Assembly (NCBI RefSeq): GCF_023283485.1
Contig: NZ_JAKILU010000002.1
Span: 62,001-126,000, forward strand
Direction of reading: 5' to 3'
Length of the DNA: 64,000 nucleotides
Source of the DNA: Shewanella glacialipiscicola
GTDB lineage: Bacteria; Pseudomonadota; Gammaproteobacteria; Enterobacterales; Shewanellaceae
Shown: in pieces, positions 20,399 through 28,576 of the stretch
Layout of the letters: each line of letters starts with the position of its first letter
How positions within the stretch are numbered: the stretch's first letter is position 1
Notes under the pieces: model-generated
Told to the model about the DNA's origin: nothing
The model's input: the letters and a program-made list of their open reading frames with translations, nothing else
Databases searched by the model: none
Translations under genes and position numbers: made by a program

Positions 20399-21880
20399 CT
20401 AACGACGCGTATCTAAATAACGCTGTAATACTTTACGCAGTGTTTCAGCCTTAGTGCCATACACCACCTGCACACCTTTACCCATGACAATCACGCCCTT
20501 AGCACCCAACTGGCTTAAACGCACTTTATTGACTAGCTCAGGCTTGTGTACGCTCAAACGCAAACGAGTCAAACAGGCATTCAGCTCTACAATATTGTCT
20601 CGTCCGCCGAGCGCCGCGATAATCGCCCGTAAACTTTCTTTAGGTCCATTATGATGAGGATGCTCAAGTCGGCCGGGAGTTTTCAAGTTAAAAGCTAAAA
20701 TACTTATTCTAAACAATAGGTAATATATAATTGCAGTTAAGGGGCCAAGAAAAATAAACCAGCTAGTATTACGGGATAGTGGGAATAACAGCGTAAAGTC
20801 TACCAGACCTTGGGAGAATACGATGCTGTGGTGAATATCCAGCATAATACAGACAAAATAAGCCAGCCCAGTGAGCAAGGCGTGCATGATAAATAAAATT
20901 GGCGCCACAAACATAAAAGCAAATTCGATAGGCTCGGTCACCCCAGTTAACCAACTTGCCGCCCCCGCTGATAGCATAATACCGGCGACGCGATTACGTT
21001 CCGATTTATCAGCGCAGCGCCACATCGCCAATGCCGCAGCCGGTAAACCCCACATTTTAATCAGATAACCACCGGCTAAATTTCCCGCCTGCGGATCGCC
21101 CGCTAAATAGCGCGCCACCTCACCACGAACGACTTCATGCCCTAATAACTGATATTGGCCCACTTCTAAGTAAAAAGGTGCATTCCAAATATGGTGTAAT
21201 CCAAGGGGGATAAGTAAACGCTCCAGCGCGCCATAGATGCCAAAAGCAATGGCCGGTTTTTGATAAACCGCCCAGTCAGATACGCGTTCAATCAAAAATG
21301 CGAGTGGCGGCCACACGTGAGCGAGTACATAACCAAGCCCCATCGCTAAGGGAATAATCAGCAAAGATGCGCTGCGACGCCCCTCAAAAAAAGAGAAAAT
21401 CGCTGGTAAGCGAATGTATTGGCTCCAGCGCACCGCAAAGCAAGTAATACCGCCGAGTAACATGCCGCCTGCAATCCCAGTATCTAAGGTATCCATTCCC
21501 AATAAAGGTTGGGTTGGTAGCCGATATAAATCAGCCAGTGCGGCTAACGTCGCCGTCATCACGCCATAACCAAACACCGCCGTAAAGGCGGCAATACCTT
21601 GATCGCGGCAAAAACCAATAGCAACAGCCACGGCAAATAACATCGGCATGATGGCGAAAATGAGTTTGCCCACCGCTAACATCAATACTGTCAGCTCTTC
21701 GGGCATAAAGGGAATAGGGCTAACCGTTAAGCCAAGCATAACCCCTGCGGCGGGTAAAATGGCAATAGGAATGAGCAGCGCTTGACTTAGGCGCTGGGCA
21801 AATTTAAACCATTGCTGAGTGACGAATCTTCCTAAGCGGCGAGCTCGGATTTGACGACTTGATTCCAGCGCTCTAGCCAT
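20399..21880 (-). CDS. PTS permease EIICB, PtsG-like
   Basis: Sugar phosphotransferase membrane component. The EIIC part (about 30-400) has eight to ten membrane segments, PIAILPAAGVMLG, LGLHHIWNAPFYLEVGQYQ (close to glucose permease PtsG) and the family motif GVTEPIEFAFMF. The EIIB part (about 415-493) has the phosphorylation site NACLTRLRL with Cys436. There is no EIIA domain and no EIIA gene nearby, so phosphate must come from a Crr-type protein elsewhere. Its first 49 bases overlap the end of yqcA; no later start with a ribosome site was seen. Substrate could be glucose or N-acetylglucosamine; the sequence motifs favour the glucose type. Confidence 0.85.
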   Translation of the reverse strand: MARALESSRQIRARRLGRFVTQQWFKFAQRLSQALLIPIAILPAAGVMLGLTVSPIPFMPEELTVLMLAVGKLIFAIMPMLFAVAVAIGFCRDQGIAAFTAVFGYGVMTATLAALADLYRLPTQPLLGMDTLDTGIAGGMLLGGITCFAVRWSQYIRLPAIFSFFEGRRSASLLIIPLAMGLGYVLAHVWPPLAFLIERVSDWAVYQKPAIAFGIYGALERLLIPLGLHHIWNAPFYLEVGQYQLLGHEVVRGEVARYLAGDPQAGNLAGGYLIKMWGLPAAALAMWRCADKSERNRVAGIMLSAGAASWLTGVTEPIEFAFMFVAPILFIMHALLTGLAYFVCIMLDIHHSIVFSQGLVDFTLLFPLSRNTSWFIFLGPLTAIIYYLLFRISILAFNLKTPGRLEHPHHNGPKESLRAIIAALGGRDNIVELNACLTRLRLSVHKPELVNKVRLSQLGAKGVIVMGKGVQVVYGTKAETLRKVLQRYLDTRR

Positions 21881-22308
21881 TTTATTGCTTCAACCTCAGG
21901 TTCCATGGTGTCACAGGCATCAATTTCAAATAACTCCACTAACGGTTTAGCGCCAAGTTCAGTCAAAAGCGCATCAACAGATTTACCCGCGCCGCAAAAA
22001 GTCTCATAACCTGAATCGCCCAGTGCTATCACGCTATATTTAAGCGCCGGTAAATAGGGCGAGTGAGTTTTAAGATTATGATACCAAGGTTGAATATCCT
22101 CGGGTAAATCTCCTTGGCCGGTCGTTGACGTAATCACGATTAACAATTCATCCTGCGGAGGAATGAAGTTTACGACCGCATCGGGTTGCCATAATGTCAC
22201 ATCATAACCGAGGATTTGCAGCTCTTTCTCTAGGGTTTCTGCAGTAAATTGTGCGCTTCCGTACACAGTGCCAAACACCAGATTCACCTTTTTCATGATA
22301 CACTCCAC
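21832..22308 (-). CDS. yqcA: Flavodoxin-like protein YqcA (MioC family)
   Basis: Small FMN-binding electron carrier. The 158 residues have the flavodoxin phosphate-binding loop FGTVYGSAQFTAE, then ITSTTGQGDLPEDIQPWY (isoalloxazine-contacting) and VIALGDSGYETFCGAGK. The first four residues may be dispensable: an ATG at codon 5 begins MKKVNLVFG. The choice of YqcA rather than MioC rests on context, because truC and yqcC lie just upstream in the same direction, as in E. coli yqcA-truC-yqcC. Electron donor and acceptor are unknown. Confidence 0.85.
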   Translation of the reverse strand: MECIMKKVNLVFGTVYGSAQFTAETLEKELQILGYDVTLWQPDAVVNFIPPQDELLIVITSTTGQGDLPEDIQPWYHNLKTHSPYLPALKYSVIALGDSGYETFCGAGKSVDALLTELGAKPLVELFEIDACDTMEPEVEAIKWLERWNQVVKSELAA

Positions 22309-22420
22309 ATTCTATTGCAAACCTTAATAGGCTGACCTTACGTTATTGTTGAGTCTATGGGCAAGCTACTAAGGCGTAATTTTTTTATAAATCAAGTCAT
22401 TGAGCATGAGGAAATATCTG

Positions 22421-22636
22421 ATGCGACAGTCTGCCCGACAAAAACACCTCAAACAACACTACAAAACGATCCAAACTCGACGTAAAAATTACTTTCACTC
22501 CGTCCAGCAAAACCTCACTTCGCCACTCGCGCCTACCTCTGGATTCTCAACCTTAGCCGTAATGATGCAAAAACTGCGTCCACAAACAGCACAAACACCA
22601 CAACACCTCGACCTACTCGCGTCAGACTCGTTTTGA
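22421..22636 (+). CDS. Small basic hypothetical protein
   Basis: A 71-codon frame reading MRQSARQKHLKQHYKTIQTR, then KNYFHSVQQNLTSPLAPTSG and ending LDLLASDSF. The first 30 residues are rich in Lys, Arg, His and Gln; the rest is polar. AGGAA lies 8-9 bases before the chosen ATG; two earlier in-frame starts (TTG 22400, ATG 22406) have poorer spacing. It lies alone on the plus strand between yqcA and truC, both on the other strand, interrupting the enteric gene order. No known family was recognised. Coding status is plausible but unproven. Confidence 0.5.
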   Translation: MRQSARQKHLKQHYKTIQTRRKNYFHSVQQNLTSPLAPTSGFSTLAVMMQKLRPQTAQTPQHLDLLASDSF

Positions 22637-22776
22637 TAGGCAGCTATTATTGATTCAAGCGTTCTGATTCGATTGCTTTAGTGTCAATAACACAGCCAAG
22701 CGAAGACTATTTATGTCATCCACTTCACTTGGCTGACTGTCTATTATGTCGAGACGGTCTCAGCTAAGGTTACCAG

Positions 22777-23640
22777 TTAAGCATATCCGGCAGTCGTCTC
22801 ATCGGCGGCGATTAACAACTCAGCCTGTTGACTCAAGGTCATCTCGTCCCAACCTAACTCGGCAAACACGGTTTCCCACTGAGCTTCAAGCTCAGTTTCT
22901 ATACTGAGCCGAGTTTGAGTGACTGGATGCGTAAAGCTGAGTTTTTTCGCGATAAGCCATAGGCGATTGATACCAAAGTGCTCACGGAAAAACGCATTTT
23001 GCTTACCATCACCATGGGTGGTATCACCGACTATGGGGTGACGTAAATGCGCCATATGTCTTCTTAGCTGATGCTTACGCCCCGTTTTAGGGCTCAAGCG
23101 TACCAGTGCGAATCGACTGGTAAGATAACGGCCTGACGAATAAGGGATCTCAGTGTTAAGAAGTGGCTCATAAGCCGTCACTGCTTCCTGCGCTGCTTTG
23201 TTAGGATCGGCATTCTTATCACCCAGCTCATCCAACTCAACCTTAAGCGCATAATCTAAAATACCGCTCTCATGCATATTACCGCGCACTAAGGCCAGAT
23301 ATTGCTTTTCAACCGTATGGGCAGCAAATTGCTCACACAGTGTATTGGCCACTTCACTACTCTTGGCAAACAAGAGCACACCAGATGTCGGCCTGTCGAG
23401 ACGATGAACAGGGAACACATGACAGCCGACTAAGTCGCGGGTAAGTTGCATGGCAAAAAATCGTTCACGCCGCGCTAAATAACTGCGATGAACCAATAAA
23501 CCTGCGGGTTTATGAATTGCCACTAAGTGCTCATCTTCATAGAGAATTTCAATCTTAGGCGCTTGCTCTTCTGAATCATCCGCTTGAGATGTATTCAGTG
23601 CATTTTCAGGCGTTTCAAGCCACATATCATCTTGATTCAT
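22777..23640 (-). CDS. truC: tRNA pseudouridine(65) synthase TruC
   Basis: Isomerises U65 in the T-stem region of tRNAs. The 287 residues carry the RluA-family catalytic motif VHRLDRPTSGVLL with the nucleophile D82, plus VAIHKPAGLLVH before it and KTGRKHQLRRHMAHL with HPIVGDTTHGDG after it; the latter is typical of TruC. An acidic, low-complexity stretch of about 30 residues precedes the core. The gene overlaps yqcC by 14 bases, so the two are translationally coupled. Confidence 0.93.
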   Translation of the reverse strand: MNQDDMWLETPENALNTSQADDSEEQAPKIEILYEDEHLVAIHKPAGLLVHRSYLARRERFFAMQLTRDLVGCHVFPVHRLDRPTSGVLLFAKSSEVANTLCEQFAAHTVEKQYLALVRGNMHESGILDYALKVELDELGDKNADPNKAAQEAVTAYEPLLNTEIPYSSGRYLTSRFALVRLSPKTGRKHQLRRHMAHLRHPIVGDTTHGDGKQNAFFREHFGINRLWLIAKKLSFTHPVTQTRLSIETELEAQWETVFAELGWDEMTLSQQAELLIAADETTAGYA

Positions 23641-23977
23641 TTAACAACATATCCAATTCATTCAATACGCCAATCAGGTTTTGCCGCAAAGGCATATTCT
23701 GCCAAACATGTTCAGCCATAGGGGCTATCGCAATTTGCGTCGGCAAAGGAGCCGCGGTGTCAATTAAGTTTCGCATTCTAGGCAACAGCACAAACTGCAG
23801 CCACTGTTCAAGGGGCATAAGATCGCAAGCAAAAGGTGCCGTGCTTGCCATCGCATCAGCTGAAGGCGCTAGCTCAGACCACAACTCGGCCTCTTTTAGT
23901 GCTTGGGCAATCTGATCCAATTTAACTTGGGTTTGGCCGTATAACATAGCGTTCAGATCCATTCTTACATTAGCCAC
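23627..23977 (-). CDS. yqcC: YqcC family protein
   Basis: Small helical protein of unknown function, 116 residues (the first five may be dispensable; MDLNAMLYG is an alternative start). The conserved C-terminal block includes FACDLMPLEQWLQFVLLPRM and NELDMLLNE, as in E. coli YqcC. It overlaps truC. The family lies next to truC and near csrB in enteric bacteria; the same neighbourhood is seen here. Confidence 0.85.
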   Translation of the reverse strand: MANVRMDLNAMLYGQTQVKLDQIAQALKEAELWSELAPSADAMASTAPFACDLMPLEQWLQFVLLPRMRNLIDTAAPLPTQIAIAPMAEHVWQNMPLRQNLIGVLNELDMLLNESR

Positions 23978-24109
23978 TGTGATTCAGGAACTTGCCACAA
24001 TCCACAGGCCGAATAAGTCGATTAAAGAGTGGCAATCATACCATCCAGACTCGCTTCCCCCTATAATGGCGCCAATTTATTGAGCCTCTTTGATTGATAT
24101 GGCAGCCAA

Positions 24110-25123
24110 ATGACTGAAATAACCACTTTAAGCCAATTTTTAACCACCGCGAAAACCCAGTTCCAAGTGTATGATCTTGGCCGTAGGGTGCAGCATATTG
24201 ATATGCTCGCGTTTCACCAAATAGAGTCTCTAGCTACCCCTTATCCCTATCCCATTCAAGGGCATGCGCAATTCGCGATTGTCTTTTGGGATACAAGCCA
24301 GCAACACTTTATTTGGTTTCTAAAACTGGCGTTAGATGAACAAGGATTATTGTCGCCGGCACCGCGTTCACAATTTATCGAAATGATATTAGCCGCATTA
24401 GGGCAAGATCCCACTCAGCCACTCAGTGATGAGCAACAAGAGCGACTCGCGAATAATCCGTTTAACTTCAAGCCGAGTCAGGAAAAACTCGCCGTATTTA
24501 ATGCCCTTGTTCGTAAACAGCTCGGCCAGCGCGCATCGTCGCAATACGAATTTGCGCTGCAATACCTATCAGGCCAAGTTGCGCCAACGCAATGGCAACA
24601 TATTGGGATGCAAGGTATCGCCGATGTGTGCGCGAGAGTAAATGAATTAGATCATGAACAGCACTTGGTATCGAGTTTTGATGCGAGTGCAATCGAAGTA
24701 CAAATCGCACTATGCCAATGCCTTGAACATTTAAAAGTCAGCGACACGCTTGCCAATAAAATTCTCACCAAACTGCAAGACGCAGCCCCAGAGCATCAAG
24801 CCTATTTTCTTCGGGCTCTGGCCTCTAGCACCAAACACAGTCAACAGGCCTTCGAACATCTTCATCGCCAATCTTATTTAGATGCTAACGCTTTAATAAG
24901 CATTGCCGGGCGTAGCTGGTCGATATTAAAACACGATTCAAGTCGCAGAGTTTACTTAGAAGCTCTTGCCCTGCAGCCCCAAGCCTTCTTTAATCAGGTC
25001 TTTGCTGATATTGTGGCTATTCCTAGTTTACGCAATCAATTACTAGGCGAATTAAGAAATCCCAATCGTAGTGTTCAACTATCACAAGCCATAGGTGGTT
25101 TGTTTAAGGCAACTAGCAAATGA
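24110..25123 (+). CDS. DUF3549 family protein
   Basis: Cytoplasmic protein of 337 residues with no signal peptide or membrane segment. N-terminus MTEITTLSQFLTTAKTQFQV, then YDLGRRVQHIDMLAFHQIE and FAIVFWDTSQQHFIWFLKL. The C-terminal half is all-helical and resembles a HEAT-like repeat protein. It matches the DUF3549 family known from Shewanella, Vibrio and relatives; no biochemical function is established. It overlaps the next gene by ATGA, so the pair is probably co-translated. Confidence 0.8.
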   Translation: MTEITTLSQFLTTAKTQFQVYDLGRRVQHIDMLAFHQIESLATPYPYPIQGHAQFAIVFWDTSQQHFIWFLKLALDEQGLLSPAPRSQFIEMILAALGQDPTQPLSDEQQERLANNPFNFKPSQEKLAVFNALVRKQLGQRASSQYEFALQYLSGQVAPTQWQHIGMQGIADVCARVNELDHEQHLVSSFDASAIEVQIALCQCLEHLKVSDTLANKILTKLQDAAPEHQAYFLRALASSTKHSQQAFEHLHRQSYLDANALISIAGRSWSILKHDSSRRVYLEALALQPQAFFNQVFADIVAIPSLRNQLLGELRNPNRSVQLSQAIGGLFKATSK

Positions 25124-25506
25124 TGTCAGATCTTCTGTTAATTATTGGTCTCGTCGTAATTGCCGCATTCTTCTGGCAATTACGCCAAATGGCAGAATTA
25201 AGCCGTGTTTTTGCTGAAAAAGAATGTTGGCGCCAAAAGGTACAGTTATTAGCGATAGCAATGGAAACTGCGCGTCCGAGCGTTGGCGGTACGACGGGTA
25301 TTTGTTGGAAAGCGAAATATTTATTTGAATTCAGCACGGATGGCATTAACCAATACCGTGGTCATATTTGGATGCAAGGCAAGAAAATTCAAAAAATAGA
25401 ATGGCCTATATTCCCTGAGCCTGAATGGCATGAAGCGCCCACGTCGCAGGGTAAATTTGGCGGTTGCGGTACACAAAGTGGCTGTAGTTCTGGCAAGTGT
25501 CATTAA
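25120..25506 (+). CDS. DUF3301 family membrane-anchored protein
   Basis: 128 residues: an N-terminal membrane helix (LLLIIGLVVIAAFFW), then a basic segment and a beta-rich domain with CWKAKYLFEFSTDGINQYRG. It ends in a Gly/Cys-rich tail, GGCGTQSGCSSGKCH, which could bind metal. It matches DUF3301. The start overlaps the DUF3549 stop (ATGA); the two families usually occur as a pair. Function unknown. Confidence 0.8.
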   Translation: MMSDLLLIIGLVVIAAFFWQLRQMAELSRVFAEKECWRQKVQLLAIAMETARPSVGGTTGICWKAKYLFEFSTDGINQYRGHIWMQGKKIQKIEWPIFPEPEWHEAPTSQGKFGGCGTQSGCSSGKCH

Positions 25507-25589
25507 GTTTTATCGACTATGATCCCCAAATAAACTGCCTACCATAATAGCGAGCAATCAGTCATTATCTGGTGCTAAAATAACTCGCT

Positions 25590-25636
25590 GTAAAAAATTC
25601 AAAAAGAAAGGGCGCAGCCATAAAAGCCACGCCCTT
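25590..25636 (-). terminator. Intrinsic terminator of CsrB-like RNA A
   Basis: On the minus strand GGGCGTGGC and GGCTGCGCCC pair over nine positions (two G-U pairs) around a TTTTAT loop, followed by TTTCTTTTTGAATTTTTTA. It closely resembles the terminator of RNA B at 26481-26510. Confidence 0.85.
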
Positions 25637-26026
25637 CTATTTCTCTGTTAAGCTGTCCCGCTATTTTTGTGCTCCCTGCACCATCCATGCGTCAATCTGC
25701 GTCCTGCTTCATCCCTGCTCAATCCTTGAGATCCTTGTACTCATGTACTTCCCTATCTCTTGGTCATCCAATCACAAGCTTGCTCTTTCCTAAGCGGTTC
25801 CATCATCCATGAAGCGGGTATTGTATTGCATCCATTCGATTGCACTCCATGTGCCATTACCATCCGGTGCAATGTGTCTATCAATCCTTGATAGACTACC
25901 TTCCTTGATTATTGATGCTCTTTCATCCTGAAAGGCCAACATCCCTATCATTCCTTAAGTCACATTCCTTTGTCACTGCTCAATCATCCTTTACGCCAAC
26001 ATCCTGTTGCTCGTCATTCCTTGTAC
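25600..26026 (-). ncRNA. csrB: CsrB-family sRNA A (CsrA-sequestering RNA)
   Basis: No protein frame fits this stretch. Its minus strand holds about 24 GGA motifs (counted by eye), mostly as AGGAT, GGATG or AAGGA and many in hairpin loops (e.g. AGTCTATCAAGGATTGATAGAC). That is the hallmark of CsrB/RsmZ RNAs, which bind many copies of the post-transcriptional regulator CsrA. A TAAAAT -10 element at 26034-26039 puts the start near 26026; the terminator above gives about 430 nt (E. coli CsrB 369). A UvrY box lies 180 bp upstream. Neighbours yqcC and syd flank csrB in E. coli too. Ends are predicted, not measured. Confidence 0.88.
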
Positions 26027-26033
26027 GGGATTG

Positions 26034-26039
26034 ATTTTA
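26034..26039 (-). promoter_or_regulatory. -10 element of CsrB-like RNA A
   Basis: TAAAAT on the minus strand in the context GCGTAAAAT. The same CGTAAAAT sits at the matching place before RNA B, which supports it as the promoter. No clear -35 is visible, as expected for a promoter that depends on the activator UvrY. Confidence 0.6.
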
Positions 26040-26196
26040 CGCTAATCACGAAAGTACTCATTAAGGATTACTTAAAGATATTAAAGGAAATATTGAAATT
26101 AACAGTGAGGAAGTGAGTTAACCATTTGATAAAAATGAATATAACAATTTAAAAATGTTATTGCCAATCTAAAGACTTACAAATGACTTACGTAAT

Positions 26197-26214
26197 TGTG
26201 AGAGATATCTCACA
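26197..26214. promoter_or_regulatory. UvrY/GacA binding site of RNA A
   Basis: Perfect 18-bp palindrome TGTGAGAGATATCTCACA. It is close to the UvrY/GacA box (TGTGAGAGATCTCTTACA type) that the BarA-UvrY system uses to activate csrB/csrC. Its centre lies about 180 bp upstream of the predicted start of RNA A. Confidence 0.82.
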
Positions 26215-26480
26215 AAGATAATGGCAATTGAATCCATGACACTCATAGCACTCACTTTATTCTTCTGAGGATATCCCATAGACACTCAGCCAACGTTTAT
26301 CCATAAAAATTAAATGCTTGCGACAAATATTTAACGAGCACCGAGAGGGAGGAATATAAAACAACATGAAATAAAGTGAGTATGAAATGCATTGCAGCAA
26401 AAACTCATACTGCAGATTAAAGTTTACATTTGTGCGAGGGGTTATAACAGTGCGAAACTACATGAATTATAATAATTCGC

Positions 26481-26510
26481 CAAAGAAAAGGGCGCAACAA
26501 AAGTGCGCCC
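26481..26510 (-). terminator. Intrinsic terminator of CsrB-like RNA B
   Basis: Seven-base perfect stem GGGCGCA / TGCGCCC with a 7-base loop, followed on the minus strand by TTTTCTTT. Sequence and position relative to the conserved CATGGATGGTGCAGGGAGCA block match the terminator of RNA A. Confidence 0.85.
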
Positions 26511-27018
26511 CATTTATTCTCTGTAAGCCTTCCTGCCCTATTGTGCTCCCTGCACCATCCATGCGTCTGCTTGCGTCCAGCATCATCCCTGTCATCCTTT
26601 TTTGTCCCTGTGTATCTAACTTGCGCGAGATAACACTCAATCCTTTGACCTGTAAATCCGTTTACAGAGCCGGTCACTTCCTATGACGTTTCCCTATTAC
26701 ATCCTGCAAAATTGGCCTTCCATAGATGAGTACAAGCTGTTCACCCTTATACCCTATCCTTGGACTCGACACATCCTGTATCGAGCTCATGCTTAATCCC
26801 TAAGCGTGTCCCTTTTCATCCTGATAATCATCATCCTGACAATATGACTTTCTATCCCTAATAATCCTTGAAAAGCAATCTAGCTTTTCATTAGCCTATC
26901 CTAGGCAGATGATAGTTATCCTACTATCATCGATTTCAACCATGAAATCTGAATAATTTTTTGCGTCTTGCGTCCCTTTAGCCTATTTCGCTGTCCTTGC
27001 TATCCATTCGTCTTGCTA
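26481..27018 (-). ncRNA. CsrB-family sRNA B (second CsrA-sequestering RNA)
   Basis: A second GGA-rich RNA on the minus strand, about 540 nt if it starts near 27018. About 26 GGA motifs were counted by eye, several in evident hairpins (GATGATAGTAGGATAACTATCATC and TAGCCTATCCTAGG-type stems). Its 3' end shares a near-identical block with RNA A (GACGCATGGATGGTGCAGGG, then AGCAC and a related terminator); the 5' two thirds differ. The two are thus diverged paralogues, comparable to CsrB/CsrC or Vibrio CsrB1-3. It has its own -10 (TAAAAT, 27026-27031) and UvrY box. Overlapping short open frames on both strands are considered spurious. Confidence 0.86.
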
Positions 27019-27025
27019 TGTGTGT

Positions 27026-27031
27026 ATTTTA
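27026..27031 (-). promoter_or_regulatory. -10 element of CsrB-like RNA B
   Basis: TAAAAT in the context ACGTAAAAT on the minus strand, matching the promoter of RNA A. Predicted start about 7-8 bases downstream. Confidence 0.6.
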
Positions 27032-27189
27032 CGTTAACTCCCAGATATTTGTCCGCCCCAAAGAACACACGACTAAATCGCAATGTATGAAAAGGAGAGT
27101 TGCGAGCATTTAACTAATTGATTTTATTTTACATTAACATCAAGAGCATAAAAAACAATCAGCAACAAAGCATGATGTCCTACAGTCTT

Positions 27190-27207
27190 TGTAAGCGATC
27201 TCTCACA
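27190..27207. promoter_or_regulatory. UvrY/GacA binding site of RNA B
   Basis: 18-bp imperfect palindrome; minus strand TGTGAGAGATCGCTTACA, one base from the textbook UvrY box. Its centre is about 180 bp upstream of the predicted RNA B start, the same spacing as for RNA A. Confidence 0.82.
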
Positions 27208-27240
27208 CGGGCATGGGCATCTTACTTAACATCGTTTTTT

Positions 27241-27561
27241 CTACTTAAAAATACGACGAGTCATTTGAGCAAACATTACCCAATCTGCCATCAAGCTATA
27301 AAATGGATATTGAAATGTTGCAGGGCGGTTTTTCTCAAATACCCAGTGTCCCACCCAGGCAAAACCATAGCCCACGAATGGAATAAACCAACATAACCAC
27401 CACGCTTGTGTGAATATCGCAATGGTTAGCAGTGATAAGACTAAACCACTACCCGCAAAGTGTAATTGTCGACAAATGGGGGTTTGGTGCTGAGATAAAT
27501 AAAAGGGGTAGAAATCGGCGAAGCTACGATATGAATGAACTGAACGGCTCGAATTACGCAT
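27241..27561 (-). CDS. DUF962 / Mpo1-like membrane protein
   Basis: 106 residues with two adjacent hydrophobic segments (LVLSLLTIAIFTQAWWLCWF and FVGYGFAWVGHWVF) and conserved polar sites: YLSQHQTPICRQLHFAG, GHWVFEKNRPATFQYP and ADWVMF. This fits the DUF962 (YGL010w/Mpo1-like) family; yeast Mpo1 is an iron-dependent dioxygenase of 2-hydroxy fatty acids, and a similar role here is only inference. It overlaps the upstream acetyltransferase by eight bases and ends just before the csrB-like regulatory region. Confidence 0.8.
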   Translation of the reverse strand: MRNSSRSVHSYRSFADFYPFYLSQHQTPICRQLHFAGSGLVLSLLTIAIFTQAWWLCWFIPFVGYGFAWVGHWVFEKNRPATFQYPFYSLMADWVMFAQMTRRIFK

Positions 27562-28192
27562 ATTGTTGGCCTACATAAAATAATAACTGCCCATCGATAC
27601 AGCCAATACTCAATTCACCCAAAGATACAAAATCATGCTGAGTAAAGAGTTGTAGATGGCTCTCATGAGCGACAAACACCCCAATACCTTCTACATCTGG
27701 TTGCTCATCACACCAACTCACTACCGCTTGAACTAAGCGATGCCCGAGTCCTTTGTGCTGCTCATTAGGTACCAGTGCAATAAACTGCAAAATACCACAC
27801 CGATCATTCGGTAATAACTCAATAATACTCGACTCTTTTTTTATTAAAGCTTGGGTCGATTTCCACCCTGCACCTAACAACATCTTTAAACGCCAATGCC
27901 AATAACGTCCTTCTCCTAACGGTATTTTCTGGGTAATGACACAGGCTAAACCAATGAGTCTTTCGCCGTCAAACAAGCCAATGAGTGCTTGTTTTTGTTG
28001 CCATAAGGTATTGAGTTCTTCACGGATCGCCGCGCGCAACTTTTGCTCATAAGCCGCTTTATCTGAGGTAAACAGTGAGTCAATAAAAAAGGGGTCATCG
28101 TGATAAGCGTTATAAAGAATAGAAGCAGCAATACGTAAATCTTCCGCAGTCAAATAGACTGCTCGATAGGTTTCCAAGGTCTGATTATCCAT
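27554..28192 (-). CDS. GNAT family N-acetyltransferase
   Basis: Acetyl-CoA-dependent acetyltransferase of unknown substrate, 212 residues from the chosen ATG (MDNQTLETYRAVYL). The GNAT core is visible: the beta-4 strand ILQFIALVPNEQHKGLGHRL with the acetyl-CoA pyrophosphate-binding pattern (Q-x-x-G-x-G), then VSWCDEQPDVEGIGVFVAHE and the late HDFVSLGE. The frame opens 15 codons earlier (28237), but AAGGA lies 9 bases before the ATG at 28192. It overlaps the DUF962 gene, so the pair is probably one unit. Confidence 0.85.
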   Translation of the reverse strand: MDNQTLETYRAVYLTAEDLRIAASILYNAYHDDPFFIDSLFTSDKAAYEQKLRAAIREELNTLWQQKQALIGLFDGERLIGLACVITQKIPLGEGRYWHWRLKMLLGAGWKSTQALIKKESSIIELLPNDRCGILQFIALVPNEQHKGLGHRLVQAVVSWCDEQPDVEGIGVFVAHESHLQLFTQHDFVSLGELSIGCIDGQLLFYVGQQYA

Positions 28193-28339
28193 TCTGAGTT
28201 TTCCTTGAATGAGCTCACACTTTTTATGAGTAACCATTAATTTATCAAGGAAACGACAAAGTGCAAATTTTAATCATAGATTGCATTTTTCAATCAGACG
28301 CTTACTCTAAACACAGGCACTATAACTGAAAAGGAAATA

Positions 28340-28576
28340 ATGATGGACACTACTCAAGTCGACTTAAGCCACTTATTCGAACAACTCGGTTTAGACAGTA
28401 GCGATGAAGCTATAGCGCAGTTTATTGAAACCCACGAGATTGATGATCACATTCATCTAAATCAAGCCCCCTTTTGGACCTCCGCCCAAAAGAGTTTTCT
28501 AACTGAAGCCCTAGAAGCAGATGCTCAATGGACGCCACTCATTGAAAAGTTAGACACTCAGCTTCGTAAATCATAA
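28340..28576 (+). CDS. DUF2789 family protein
   Basis: 78 residues, acidic, predicted helical: VDLSHLFEQLGLDSSDEAIA, HLNQAPFWTSAQKSFLTEAL and DAQWTPLIEKLDTQLR. These match the DUF2789 family of small gammaproteobacterial proteins with no known function. A ribosome site (AAGGAAA) precedes the ATG ATG start; the first ATG is used. Monocistronic. Confidence 0.82.
   Translation: MMDTTQVDLSHLFEQLGLDSSDEAIAQFIETHEIDDHIHLNQAPFWTSAQKSFLTEALEADAQWTPLIEKLDTQLRKS

Noticed and set aside
22693..22735. CAGCCAAG / CTTGGCTG repeat as a terminator
   Set aside because: The loop is 27 bases and no T-run follows.
25600..26510. CRISPR array from recurring short TCC/GGA motifs
   Set aside because: The motifs are 3-6 bases at irregular spacing with no fixed repeat or spacer length; they fit CsrA sites.
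26387..26686. Open frames of 99 (plus) and 86 (minus) residues at 26.4-26.7 kb
   Set aside because: They overlap the GGA-rich RNA and its terminator, have no family features and no ribosome site.
27118..27396. 92-residue plus-strand frame
   Set aside because: It overlaps the UvrY box and the DUF962 gene in antisense; its composition is not protein-like.
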